From Desulfobulbaceae bacterium (lineage in GTDB: Bacteria > Desulfobacterota > Desulfobulbia > Desulfobulbales > SURF-16), in the NCBI GenBank assembly GCA_024763115.1, contig JANTGB010000055.1, positions 1 to 10,371 of the forward strand: a stretch of 10,371 nt of DNA, in the 5' to 3' direction. Position 1 is the stretch's first letter, and each line of letters starts with the position of its first letter. The notes under the pieces were generated by a model. It saw only the letters and a program-made list of their open reading frames with translations, had not been told where the DNA came from and ran no database searches. The translations under genes and the position numbers were made by a program. Shown piece after piece: positions 1-6,806 of the stretch.

Positions 1-95
1 AGTGCCTTAGATTCGTTCGTTTGGGACTTCGAAGCATACTTGTGCTATTCGAGAAGGCCCAAACGGGCGAAGATGAGGTGCTGGTGAACGCTTAC
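1..95. repeat. Dispersed repeat, truncated by window start (IS66-like MITE end)
   Basis: This stretch matches the reverse complement of 10275-10369 without gaps, at 79 of 95 positions by my count. Its inner end at 84-95 reads gtgaacgcttac. The complement of that starts GTAAGCG, a tip typical of IS66-family inverted repeats, and resembles the ends of the elements at 2401-2589, 4757-4877 and 6624-6806. The outer end is cut off by the window. The element stops 24 nt beyond the stop codon of the glycosyltransferase gene. A frame can be read through it (37 codons to a stop at 114-116), but I see no start codon context and treat it as non-coding. Confidence 0.75.
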
Positions 96-119
96 CCTGA
101 TTTTATCCGGCTTTGAAAA

Positions 120-1184
120 TTACTGCTTCCCCTGTAACCAGGCAGTATAGCTATCTTGCAGATTATCCCAGGAAAAACGCTCAGTCAGTTCCCGGCATTG
201 GCGTTGAGACGAAAATCGTCCTGCGGTCAGCAGATGTTTTAAACGTTGGGAAAATTGATTGCGCTGATAGAGGAAATCAGGTGGGAAAAGTTCAGGATAG
301 GATAATTTGTCAGGCAACAGGGGGGTGCAGCCGGCCCTGACCGCTTCTATGATAGAAATGCCGTAAAATTCATGGGTTGCGGTGGACACCACCACATGCC
401 CCTGTCTCAGCCAGTGGATGTATTCGTCCCGTGATTTAACAAAACCAAAATGGCGGATACGAGATTGCAATTTTTTTTCGGCCAAGGCAAAAATTTTCGG
501 CTGCCGCTTAAATGACTGGCCCAGTATCGCCAGCTCAAATTTTACTCCTTCATTTTCCAGTTGAAAGAGTGTGGTAAAAAAGAGTTCAGGATTTTTGTCG
601 TGTTCCCAGCGGTGATTCCAGATAATTAAAGGAATATTTTTTTTCAGCGGAGCAGGGGAGTGGTCAACAGGGCTGAAATCAAGGCCTGGATGGAGAATAA
701 TTGATTTTTGCCGGATTTTATCAAGATCCGGCATAGGCATGTCGGCAGCCTTATTTAAAATACCCCGGCAGCCGTCCATAAAGGTTTGGTAATTGTAAGA
801 TGAATTAAAGGCCAGGCGGTCAGAGGCCAGGGCCGTGGTATAATTGGTCAGGGCAAAGTGAAAGTCCCGTTTATCTTTTACCTGAACCGGGTAGGCGAAC
901 TGGTTTTCATGGAAATAGGTTAAAACAGGAATCCGGCTCAGCCATTTCGGGCCGCAGCCCCGCAGGGCTGCGACATCAACAAAGGTTGAACAGAGAACCA
1001 GATCAAATTTGTTCATCCCGGCCAGGTGAGTGGCAAAATAAGGCGCGGACAGACGCATACGCCATTTCCATTTGCGGGCCGGCAGGGTAAGAAAATGGAA
1101 ATTATCCGGCAGCTTCCGAGTTAACTGGTCGAGAAATGCCTTATGGGAACCTCCATAATAAGGCTCAAGAACCAGAATGTTCAT
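120..1184 (-). CDS. QTMAN/DUF3524-family glycosyltransferase (tRNA-queuosine mannosyltransferase-like)
   Basis: This 354-aa cytosolic protein has the family N-terminal signature EPYYGGSH at residues 7-14, then YFHENQFAYP at 90-99. A GT-B (GT4-like) C-terminal half carries NHRWEHDKNPE at 190-200 and the nucleotide-sugar segment EFYGISIIEA at 272-281. This matches the GTDC1/DUF3524 family. The human member (QTMAN) is established to add mannose to queuosine-34 of tRNA-Asp using GDP-mannose. That a bacterial homologue does the same is inference; another acceptor is possible. The length fits a complete protein. The ATG lies 5 nt after the aminotransferase stop with no strong Shine-Dalgarno sequence, so translational coupling is likely. 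No terminator is visible before the repeat at 1-95. Confidence 0.85.
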   Translation of the reverse strand: MNILVLEPYYGGSHKAFLDQLTRKLPDNFHFLTLPARKWKWRMRLSAPYFATHLAGMNKFDLVLCSTFVDVAALRGCGPKWLSRIPVLTYFHENQFAYPVQVKDKRDFHFALTNYTTALASDRLAFNSSYNYQTFMDGCRGILNKAADMPMPDLDKIRQKSIILHPGLDFSPVDHSPAPLKKNIPLIIWNHRWEHDKNPELFFTTLFQLENEGVKFELAILGQSFKRQPKIFALAEKKLQSRIRHFGFVKSRDEYIHWLRQGHVVVSTATHEFYGISIIEAVRAGCTPLLPDKLSYPELFPPDFLYQRNQFSQRLKHLLTAGRFSSQRQCRELTERFSWDNLQDSYTAWLQGKQ

Positions 1185-1189
1185 TTAAG

Positions 1190-2368
1190 CTAAGCCGTTT
1201 TTATTGCCTCCTGAAAGGCCGGGGCCGATCGTTCTATCACCCCGTCATCAACGCAGAAGGCCAGGCGGAAATAGCCCGGCATGCCGAAACCCCGGCCTGG
1301 TACGGCAAGAATTTTAAATTTCTGCAGATGGGCGACAAACTCCGCGTCATTTTCCCAGGGAGATTTGGGAAAGAAGTAAAAGGCTCCCTGGGGCGAGGTG
1401 AACTCATAACCGGCATCAGTCAGGATTTTTTCAAATGTTTTCCGTCTTTTGGCATAAATGGAACAGTCAACCGTCAGCCCCTGAAGTTCGGCAATTACCC
1501 GCTGCATCAGGGCCGGGGCATTAACATAACCGAGAATACGGTTGGCCAGGGTCAGGGCGCCGATGAGCGGGCCTTTGTCGGTGATCTGCGGATGAACGGC
1601 AATATAGCCGATCCGTTCACCGGGCAGGGAGAGGTCCTTGGAATAGGATGAGACAACAATACTGTTGTCATAGGCCTTGAAGATGCTGGGTACGACATTG
1701 TCGTCATAAATTATCTTGCGATATGGCTCATCGCTTAACAGGAAAATAGTGGAGTTGAATTTTTCCTGGGCCGCAGTCAGGATTTCCCCAAGTTGCGCCA
1801 GTTCCGTTGCTGAATAAATTCGGCCGGTAGGATTATTGGGGCTGTTTATAATAATTCCCTTGGTTTTTTCGCTGATTGCCCCGCTGATTGCTTCCAGGTC
1901 AAGGCTGAAATCATTCCTGGTATTGACGATTTTCGTCGCCCCGCCGTGATTATCCACATAAAAATTATATTCGACAAAAAAGGGAGAAAGAATAATAACT
2001 TCCTCGCCGGGATTTAAGATTGATTTTAGAACCACGTTCAGGGCTCCGGCAGCGCCACAGGTCATCAGTATTTCATCGGCGCTGACTGTAATCTCCTGTT
2101 CCTGAGAAATCTGCCGGGCCACTGCCTCGCGGACAAAGGGATATCCCCCATTCGGCATGTAGCCGTGTACACCCGGTTTTTCGTCATTGACCAACCTTTT
2201 AAGGGTTTCGGCAAACTGTGGGGGCGGGGATAGATCAGGGTTGCCGAGGCTGAAGTCAAAAACATTTTCAGCCCCGAATTTTTTTTGTAACCTGGCGCCC
2301 TCTTCAAACATTTTGCGAATCCAGGACGAACGTTGGGCAAAATCATTCATTTTTGTGGAAATTGACAT
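1190..2368 (-). CDS. Class I/II pyridoxal-phosphate aminotransferase
   Basis: This 392-aa fold-type I PLP enzyme of the aspartate-aminotransferase superfamily carries the full set of residues. It has a GNPDLSPPP segment at 42-50, NSPNNPTG at 175-182 (PLP-binding Asn), SDEPYR at 212-217 (Asp213 contacts the pyridine nitrogen), and the Schiff-base Lys244 in SSYSKDLSLPGERIGY. Arg368 in FRLAF is expected to bind the substrate alpha-carboxylate. It should exchange amino groups between an amino acid and a 2-oxo acid in the cytosol. Substrate specificity (Asp, Ala, aromatic or LL-DAP type) cannot be read from the sequence. The start is set by aaaggag (2376-2382) 7 nt before the ATG. It is the first gene of a two-gene unit with the downstream glycosyltransferase, and a MITE sits 32 nt upstream. 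Confidence 0.92.
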   Translation of the reverse strand: MSISTKMNDFAQRSSWIRKMFEEGARLQKKFGAENVFDFSLGNPDLSPPPQFAETLKRLVNDEKPGVHGYMPNGGYPFVREAVARQISQEQEITVSADEILMTCGAAGALNVVLKSILNPGEEVIILSPFFVEYNFYVDNHGGATKIVNTRNDFSLDLEAISGAISEKTKGIIINSPNNPTGRIYSATELAQLGEILTAAQEKFNSTIFLLSDEPYRKIIYDDNVVPSIFKAYDNSIVVSSYSKDLSLPGERIGYIAVHPQITDKGPLIGALTLANRILGYVNAPALMQRVIAELQGLTVDCSIYAKRRKTFEKILTDAGYEFTSPQGAFYFFPKSPWENDAEFVAHLQKFKILAVPGRGFGMPGYFRLAFCVDDGVIERSAPAFQEAIKTA

Positions 2369-2400
2369 GGTTAAACTCCTTTATGGCAGATAGATATATT

Positions 2401-2589
2401 GTAACTATTCAGCTGCACTTAATCTGCGCGCGATAATGCTGTCTTACATAGCATTAGTATGCGAAGTTTATGCCCGTAGTATGGGTGCCGGCATTATCAC
2501 GCACATCTAAAGCACATCTGAATAGGAGCAAAGCGCCGTCATACAGAACTGTGGTTATGAAAATTTTTCGTCCCTACCTGAATAGTTAC
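2401..2589. mobile_element. MITE with 12-bp inverted ends and 8-bp target duplication (copy A)
   Basis: This 189-bp non-coding element has perfect 12-bp terminal inverted repeats, gtaactattcag at 2401-2412 and ctgaatagttac at 2578-2589. It is flanked by a perfect 8-bp direct repeat, gatatatt, at 2393-2400 and 2590-2597. A sub-terminal inverted repeat (2418-2439 with 2491-2512, 17 of 22 matching) would fold the centre into a hairpin. Its first 52 bases match 4757-4808 at 43 positions. GTAA tips with an 8-bp duplication are the hallmarks of IS66-family transposition, so an IS66 transposase encoded elsewhere is the likely driver (inference). It lies directly upstream of the aminotransferase leader. 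The junction creates TACAAT on the minus strand, but no good -35 is visible. Confidence 0.85.
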
Positions 2590-2627
2590 GATATATTGTA
2601 GTTTTAGTTGATGAACTCGTAAAAAGT

Positions 2628-2722
2628 CTTAACTCACCATGAAGCTCATGAAGAGCATGAAGTTAACATGCCGATCTCACGTTTTTTCTTCGTGTCCTTC
2701 ATGCGCTTCATGGTGAGTTAAG
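2628..2722. terminator. Long nonamer-based hairpin after the J-domain gene
   Basis: Arms 2628-2653 and 2697-2722 pair at 25 of 26 positions around a 43-nt loop. The arms are built from nonamers: three catgaagNN units at 2638-2664 and their inverted counterparts at 2688-2714. The right arm ends 9 nt from the stop codon of the J-domain gene, so the RNA would form a very stable stem just behind ftsY and its partner. On the minus strand the stem is followed by GACTTTTTAC, a short U-run. On the plus strand it is followed by seven Ts. It may terminate in both directions, but it could equally be a dispersed palindromic repeat of the REP type. Confidence 0.6.
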
Positions 2723-2731
2723 TTTTTTTAG

Positions 2732-3571
2732 TTAATTACTGTGTTTTTTACTGAAATAATCATAGGCAACATTAATATCTTTCATCTTTTCCTCTGCAAC
2801 CCGGCGGAACTCTTCGCCAAGATGACCAACCTTGTCAGGATGATATTTCATACTTAATTTACGGTATGCCTTTTTAATTTCACTGAAGTCGACACCGGGA
2901 GTAAGACCCAGAACCTCGTAATATCTCTCTTCCTCGGAAACCGATGTCTGTTGCCGGTTACGGTAATGATATCTGCTCCATATTGTCTGCTGGTCGTATT
3001 GGGAAATATCAAGAAATTCCGCAATCTTACGGGCTAATTCAAGTTCTTCGGGCAGGACATTATCCTTGGTGTAAAGAACCTGGTAAACAAGCTCAAGCAA
3101 AATCAGCCGCGGTTCATAGGCAAAGGAATTTTTAAACTGGGTCAGGAGGGAATCAATGGTTTCCGTGGAATTGGATGCTTCCTTGATCAGCTCATTTACC
3201 CAGTACATCTGGTCCTGGGTATAGCGGAGATTGACCCGGAAAAAGTTTTTGATTGTCTGCAGTTCCGCCCTGGTTACCACCCCGTCGATCTGGGCGATTT
3301 TAACAAGTATATGCACCAGAAGCTGGACAAATTGATTGCGGGCTTCGCTCTGCTGCTGTTCATAATTGCTGACCTTGTAACGAATATAAGAGGACGAGCC
3401 CCACAAGGCGGCAAAAATAAAAAAAACAAAAAATAGGCCACTGACCAAGAGAAAGCCCATAACTTCAAAGAGTAGAGGTGCGCCGCCGAAAAGCAGCAGG
3501 GCAATTACTATAAATAAAAGACAGCCCCCGCAACCGGGCTGTTGATGTTGATGGTATCTATATTCCGGCAT
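2732..3571 (-). CDS. Membrane-anchored TerB/J-domain co-chaperone (DjlA-like)
   Basis: This 279-aa protein has a hydrophobic N-terminal region at about 18-57. It contains two adjacent stretches broken near 29-38, so it may form one or two membrane segments. A helical TerB-like domain follows (about 78-197, with KIAQIDGVVTRAE at 91-103). A C-terminal J domain (about 216-276) has the invariant HPD at 244-246. Order and length match E. coli DjlA (about 271 aa), a cytoplasm-facing membrane co-chaperone that stimulates DnaK. DjlA has a single membrane segment, so orthology is not certain. The ATG is 2 nt behind the ftsY stop, which indicates translational coupling. That pairing suggests, by inference only, a role alongside membrane-protein delivery. 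The N-terminus has an unusual H/Q-rich start and CGGC at 14-17. Confidence 0.88.
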   Translation of the reverse strand: MPEYRYHQHQQPGCGGCLLFIVIALLLFGGAPLLFEVMGFLLVSGLFFVFFIFAALWGSSSYIRYKVSNYEQQQSEARNQFVQLLVHILVKIAQIDGVVTRAELQTIKNFFRVNLRYTQDQMYWVNELIKEASNSTETIDSLLTQFKNSFAYEPRLILLELVYQVLYTKDNVLPEELELARKIAEFLDISQYDQQTIWSRYHYRNRQQTSVSEEERYYEVLGLTPGVDFSEIKKAYRKLSMKYHPDKVGHLGEEFRRVAEEKMKDINVAYDYFSKKHSN

Positions 3572-3573
3572 CG

Positions 3574-4740
3574 TTAAGAGTCATCTTCGGCAAACAGGGC
3601 CTCGACAAATTCATTGGGATCAAAATCACGCAGATCATCCACCTGCTCGCCGATCCCGATGAAACGAATGGGAATGTTAAATTCCCGGCAGATATTAACC
3701 ACAATGCCACCCTTTGCCGTGCCGTCAAGTTTGGTCAGGGTTATGCCGGTAAGGCCGACTGCCTCGTTAAACAACCGGGCCTGGGAGATAGCGTTCTGGC
3801 CGGTAGTAGCGTCGATAACCAGCATAATTTCATGGGGAGCGCCGGTCATTCTTTTCCCGGCAACCCTTTTTATTTTTTTCAGCTCTTCCATGAGGTTAAC
3901 CTTGGTGTGCAGTCGACCTGCCGTATCAATGATAACCACATCTACATTGCCGGCTCCGGACAGGCCGTCAAAAACTACGGATGAAGGATCTGCTCCAGGT
4001 TTCTGGCTGACCAGTTCAATTCCGACCCGTTCAGCCCAGATCCGCAGCTGATCAATAGCGGCAGCCCGGAAGGTGTCGGCGGCAATCAGCATGACCGACC
4101 GGCCTGAGTCAACGAATTTTCGGGCCATCTTGCCGATGGTTGTGGTTTTGCCTACCCCGTTTACCCCGATAACCATAATAACAAAGGGGCCTGAATCCGG
4201 CATGACCAGCTCTGCCGGCTGATCGGAACTGAGAACAAATTGGGTTATTTTATCCTTAAGAATTTTTTTCAGGGCCAGAGGGTCGCTGAGCTCATTGCGG
4301 GCCAGTTTTTCCCTGGCATTATCAACAAGTTCCATGGTGGTGTTGATCCCGAGATCCGCAGTAATCAGGATTTCCTCCAGGTCGTCAAGCAGCTCGGGAT
4401 CAATAACTTTCTTGCCCAGGAAAAGTTCGTCAACTTTTTTTACCAGGGAATTTCTGGTTTTAGAGAGGCGTTTGGTTAAACGCTTGAACAGTACCCCGAC
4501 ATCCTCATGAAGAATATTCTTTGGGGCTTCCTCTGTCGTTTCCGCCTCCGGGGGAGCAGGAGCTTCCATCTGCTCCTTTTTCTTTTCAGGAGGGGGAGTT
4601 GCTCCCGGAGTGGAGCCGGGCTGCGACGGCGCAGTTTCCTTTTGAACCGGTTCTTCCTGAGGAACAGCAATTTCTTCTTCCTGAGTTTTTTCCTCTTTTC
4701 CGGTTAATTTGTTAAATTTTTTTTTAAACCAGCCTAACAT
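3574..4740 (-). CDS. ftsY: Signal recognition particle receptor FtsY
   Basis: FtsY is the SRP GTPase receptor that docks SRP-ribosome complexes at the inner membrane for co-translational insertion. This 388-aa protein has a Trp-Phe/Lys-rich amphipathic N-terminus (1-12, membrane contact) and an acidic, Pro-rich A region (about 15-75). The helical N domain is at about 80-170. The NG GTPase domain has a P-loop GVNGVGKTT at 192-200, DTFRAAA at 222-228, DTAGR at 272-276 and TKLDGTAKGG at 336-345. The closing motif GIGEQVDDLRDFDP is at 362-375. All GTPase motifs are intact and the length is normal for an FtsY with a short A domain. The ATG has only a weak GGAA upstream. A MITE-like repeat separates it from ispH, and the J-domain gene follows directly. 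Confidence 0.97.
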   Translation of the reverse strand: MLGWFKKKFNKLTGKEEKTQEEEIAVPQEEPVQKETAPSQPGSTPGATPPPEKKKEQMEAPAPPEAETTEEAPKNILHEDVGVLFKRLTKRLSKTRNSLVKKVDELFLGKKVIDPELLDDLEEILITADLGINTTMELVDNAREKLARNELSDPLALKKILKDKITQFVLSSDQPAELVMPDSGPFVIMVIGVNGVGKTTTIGKMARKFVDSGRSVMLIAADTFRAAAIDQLRIWAERVGIELVSQKPGADPSSVVFDGLSGAGNVDVVIIDTAGRLHTKVNLMEELKKIKRVAGKRMTGAPHEIMLVIDATTGQNAISQARLFNEAVGLTGITLTKLDGTAKGGIVVNICREFNIPIRFIGIGEQVDDLRDFDPNEFVEALFAEDDS

Positions 4741-4756
4741 TAATCAATTCCATTTT

Positions 4757-4877
4757 ATAACTGTTCAGCCGCACTTCATCTGCGCCCGATCAGGCTGTCT
4801 TGCAAAGCGCCGGGAGCCTGTCCGAGAATGCTCTTTCTGCGGAGTCTTACTTCGTTTGCTTACCTCTGAACAGTTAC
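4757..4877. mobile_element. Short MITE of the same family between ispH and ftsY (copy B)
   Basis: The ends ataactgttcag (4757-4768) and ctgaacagttac (4866-4877) are inverted repeats with 11 of 12 bases matching. The left 52 bases match copy A (2401-2452) at 43 positions. No target-site duplication is visible, so this is an older or internally shortened copy (121 bp against 189). An inner stem pairs caggct (4791-4796) with agcctg (4815-4820). It fills nearly all the spacer between the ispH stop and the ftsY start, so it is part of the transcript if the two genes are co-transcribed. Confidence 0.72.
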
Positions 4878-4886
4878 AGTTCATAG

Positions 4887-5735
4887 TTATGGGGAAGTTG
4901 TATCATTTTGTCGTATAGCGTTAATAACCCTTTCTATCATCCAGGTCGGAGTGGATGCCCCGGCTGTAACCCCTATGGTTTTATAATTGATGAATTTTTC
5001 CGGCTCAAGTTCATCTTCCGTTTCAATCACATATACGGGACAGGACATGGAATTGGCCACATCGCCAAGCCTGGCTGTATTGGCGCTGTTCCTGCCGCCT
5101 ACCACAACCATGGCATCCACCTCGTGACAGAGTTTTCTAACTTCATCCTGCCTTTTATGGGTGGAGTCGCAAATGGTATTAAAAACCCGGCCACCGGGAA
5201 AATGAGCCATAACTGCCGCGCTTAAACGGTCAAAGACATTATTGTCCTGGGTGGTCTGACTGACTATTACATAGGGCTCCGGCAGTTTGAGATTTTCTAT
5301 GTCTTTTTCGTCAGTGACCACTGCCCCCTGTTTTCCGGCATAACCCAGCAGCCCGTTTACCTCCGCATGATTCTTGTCACCGATGATAACGGTAAAACAA
5401 TTCTGCTCAAGAAATTTTTTAATAATAGCCTGTACTTTTAATACTCTGGGGCAGGTAGCGTCAATAACGACGGCCCCGGCCTCTGCCAGTTCCCTTTTTC
5501 GGCTGGGAGGAACACCATGGGCCCGGATAATAACAGTTCCCTCGATCCGGGGTGGAATATCCGTTAAGATTTTAACTCCCTGTCCCTCAAGAATTTCCAG
5601 AACCTGAGGATTGTGAATGAGCGGACCGAAGGTGTATATATTTGCCTCTCCATCCTCAACCAGGGCCATGGTGGTATCAACAGCCCGTCTGACTCCCATG
5701 CAGAAGCCGGCGGTTTCAGCAAGAATGATTTTCAT
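4887..5735 (-). CDS. ispH: 4-hydroxy-3-methylbut-2-enyl diphosphate reductase
   Basis: IspH (LytB) catalyses the last step of the MEP pathway, reducing HMBPP to IPP and DMAPP with a [4Fe-4S] cluster in the cytosol. The 282-aa protein has the three cluster cysteines Cys12 (ETAGFCMGVRRA), Cys95 (DATCPRV) and Cys189 (TICDSTHKRQ). Substrate-site residues are His41 (GPLIHNPQV), His73 (RAHGV), and His123 and catalytic Glu125 (KNHAEV). It also has SQTTQ at 159-163, GGRNSANT at 213-220, and the C-terminal GVTAGASTP. Nothing essential is missing, and the length matches the short bacterial form without the S1-domain fusion seen in some Firmicutes. The ATG lacks a strong Shine-Dalgarno sequence, and the leader consists of an octamer array. 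The gene lies 154 nt behind bpt. Confidence 0.97.
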   Translation of the reverse strand: MKIILAETAGFCMGVRRAVDTTMALVEDGEANIYTFGPLIHNPQVLEILEGQGVKILTDIPPRIEGTVIIRAHGVPPSRKRELAEAGAVVIDATCPRVLKVQAIIKKFLEQNCFTVIIGDKNHAEVNGLLGYAGKQGAVVTDEKDIENLKLPEPYVIVSQTTQDNNVFDRLSAAVMAHFPGGRVFNTICDSTHKRQDEVRKLCHEVDAMVVVGGRNSANTARLGDVANSMSCPVYVIETEDELEPEKFINYKTIGVTAGASTPTWMIERVINAIRQNDTTSP

Positions 5736-5742
5736 TTTTGAT

Positions 5743-5798
5743 GAGGTTCCAGGTTTAGAGGTTCAGAGGTTTGAAGGTTCAGGGGGTCAGGGGGTGTG
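5743..5798. repeat. Octamer tandem array (consensus AGGTTCAG) in the ispH leader
   Basis: Seven consecutive 8-base units with an exact 8-bp period can be read: gaggttcc, aggtttag, aggttcag, aggtttga, aggttcag, ggggtcag and ggggtgtg. The array begins 8 nt upstream of the ispH start codon. In the ispH transcript it would read as repeats of CTGAACCT, placing no canonical Shine-Dalgarno sequence near the start. It looks like slippage-prone simple repeat DNA. The rest of this gap (5799-5889) contains no ORF or clear terminator. A TATGAT on the minus strand near 5845 is a possible -10 box without a convincing -35. Confidence 0.7.
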
Positions 5799-5889
5799 GA
5801 GTTTGCCTGACTCCAAGCCATGATCCACAATTATCATAAGCTGATTAAACTATCCGGTTATTATTTTTTTTGCAAGGTAATCGGCTGTT

Positions 5890-6615
5890 TCAGCGGGTAA
5901 AACAGCGCCATTTTTCTTCGACTCGCAGATAATGGGGCTTAAAGTTTTGTTTATAAGCCATGGCCTTGACTTCCCTGATCAGAAAACCGAGATAAAACCA
6001 GTTGATTTTGTTCTGTCGGCAGAATTTATTGAGGTAGAGGATATTGTAGGTGCCGAGACTGCGTTGTCCTGCATCAGGATCAAAGTAAAAGTAGACGCCG
6101 TTAAGAAATTTTCCACCCACATCGACAATTGCCACTCCCAGCAGTTTGCCGTTAAGCCGATAATTTAATTCAAAGGTGCCGGTTGTGTTATTCATAAAAA
6201 AACCGGTGTAATAGCTTACAGCGGAATTGTCTTTGCCGGGATAGCGGCTGCGAAGAAATTTTTCGCAGAGGGCGAGTTTTTCACTACTGGCCTGGAGAGG
6301 TGAAATATTAATTTCAAGATCGCTGTTTTTTTTCCATGTCCGGCGCTGGTTTCGGTTTGGTTGCAGTTTGAGAGGGTTTAGTCTGATAGGCAGGCAGGCC
6401 CGGCAGTCACGGCAGGCCATGCAGTACAGGGTATTGCCGTTGCGCCTGAATCCGTGATCAAGAAAGGCGGCAAAAAATTCATCGTTAAGACCGGTAAAAT
6501 AATTTTGCCGATAAACCGCAGTCTTATCCAGGCCATAGGGACAGGGAACAGCTATATTGTAGTAGGGAAATGAGGCGATTATGGCCTGATAGTTTTTTTC
6601 TGTTTCGATTGTCAC
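5890..6615 (-). CDS. bpt: Aspartate/glutamate leucyltransferase (bacterial arginyltransferase family)
   Basis: Bpt transfers leucine from Leu-tRNA to N-terminal Asp/Glu of proteins, marking them for ClpS/ClpAP degradation by the N-end rule. The 241-aa length is typical. Seen here are Cys25 in PCPYG, the GFRRNG motif (55-60) leading into YCMACRDCRACLPIRL (64-79), and FDPDAGQRSLGTYNILYL (178-195). The closing motif FYLGFLIREVKAMAYKQNF is at 207-225. The cysteines at 68, 71 and 74 are the usual family cluster; Cys65 is additional. The family's eukaryotic relative ATE1 has been reported to bind an Fe-S cluster through conserved cysteines. The start is GTG, since an in-frame TAG lies 5 codons upstream, and no Shine-Dalgarno sequence is visible. 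A MITE is inserted 8 nt before the start codon. Confidence 0.9.
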   Translation of the reverse strand: MTIETEKNYQAIIASFPYYNIAVPCPYGLDKTAVYRQNYFTGLNDEFFAAFLDHGFRRNGNTLYCMACRDCRACLPIRLNPLKLQPNRNQRRTWKKNSDLEINISPLQASSEKLALCEKFLRSRYPGKDNSAVSYYTGFFMNNTTGTFELNYRLNGKLLGVAIVDVGGKFLNGVYFYFDPDAGQRSLGTYNILYLNKFCRQNKINWFYLGFLIREVKAMAYKQNFKPHYLRVEEKWRCFTR

Positions 6616-6623
6616 AAAAAATG

Positions 6624-6806
6624 GTAACTACTCATGGGGTAAGCGCTATAACTTCGCTAACCTCTGTAATTGTAACTGGTTACAAGGTGCAGGTAAGCGA
6701 CCAGCGGGAGACTCCGTTAGATTTTCGTGATCAGGTCGGCGCAGCGTATTAGTCATACGTAAGCCGGACTGATCGCGGAAATATGCGGTACCCTGTGAGC
6801 AGTTAC
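6624..6806. mobile_element. MITE with 8-bp target duplication at the bpt start (copy C)
   Basis: This 183-bp element has ends gtaactactca (6624-6634) and tgagcagttac (6796-6806), inverted with 10 of 11 matching and imperfect similarity continuing inward. A perfect 8-bp direct repeat aaaaaatg flanks it at 6616-6623 and 6807-6814, so it is a real insertion. The central arms 6726-6740 and 6763-6777 pair at 12 of 15 positions, and a small hairpin cgtat/atacg sits in the loop. Its first 52 bases match 10227-10278 at 43 positions. No coding potential is evident. The insertion separates bpt from whatever leader it had, leaving only the duplication between the element and the GTG. Confidence 0.87.

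Noticed and set aside
3..116. Frame of 37 codons through the left-edge repeat as the C-terminus of a protein
   Set aside because: A similar frame can be read in the inverted copy at the other end, but it breaks with a stop in copy A, and changes between copies are not concentrated at silent sites. Repeat similarity explains it.
1136..1651. 171-codon plus-strand ORF overlapping the aminotransferase gene
   Set aside because: It lies antisense to a gene with a full set of PLP-enzyme motifs, has no recognisable family sequence and no ribosome site. Other long antisense frames over ftsY, pfkA and the 539-aa gene were dropped for the same reason.
4757..4877. Target-site duplication around copy B
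   Set aside because: The flanks tccatttt and agttcata do not match, so no duplication can be claimed although the ends are clear.
5743..5798. CRISPR array
   Set aside because: Units are 8 bp and contiguous, without spacers; this is a simple tandem repeat.
5883..5905. gctgttt/aaacagc hairpin at the bpt stop codon as a terminator
   Set aside because: On the bpt strand it is followed by an A-rich run, not Us, and it overlaps the coding end. The T-run lies on the wrong side.
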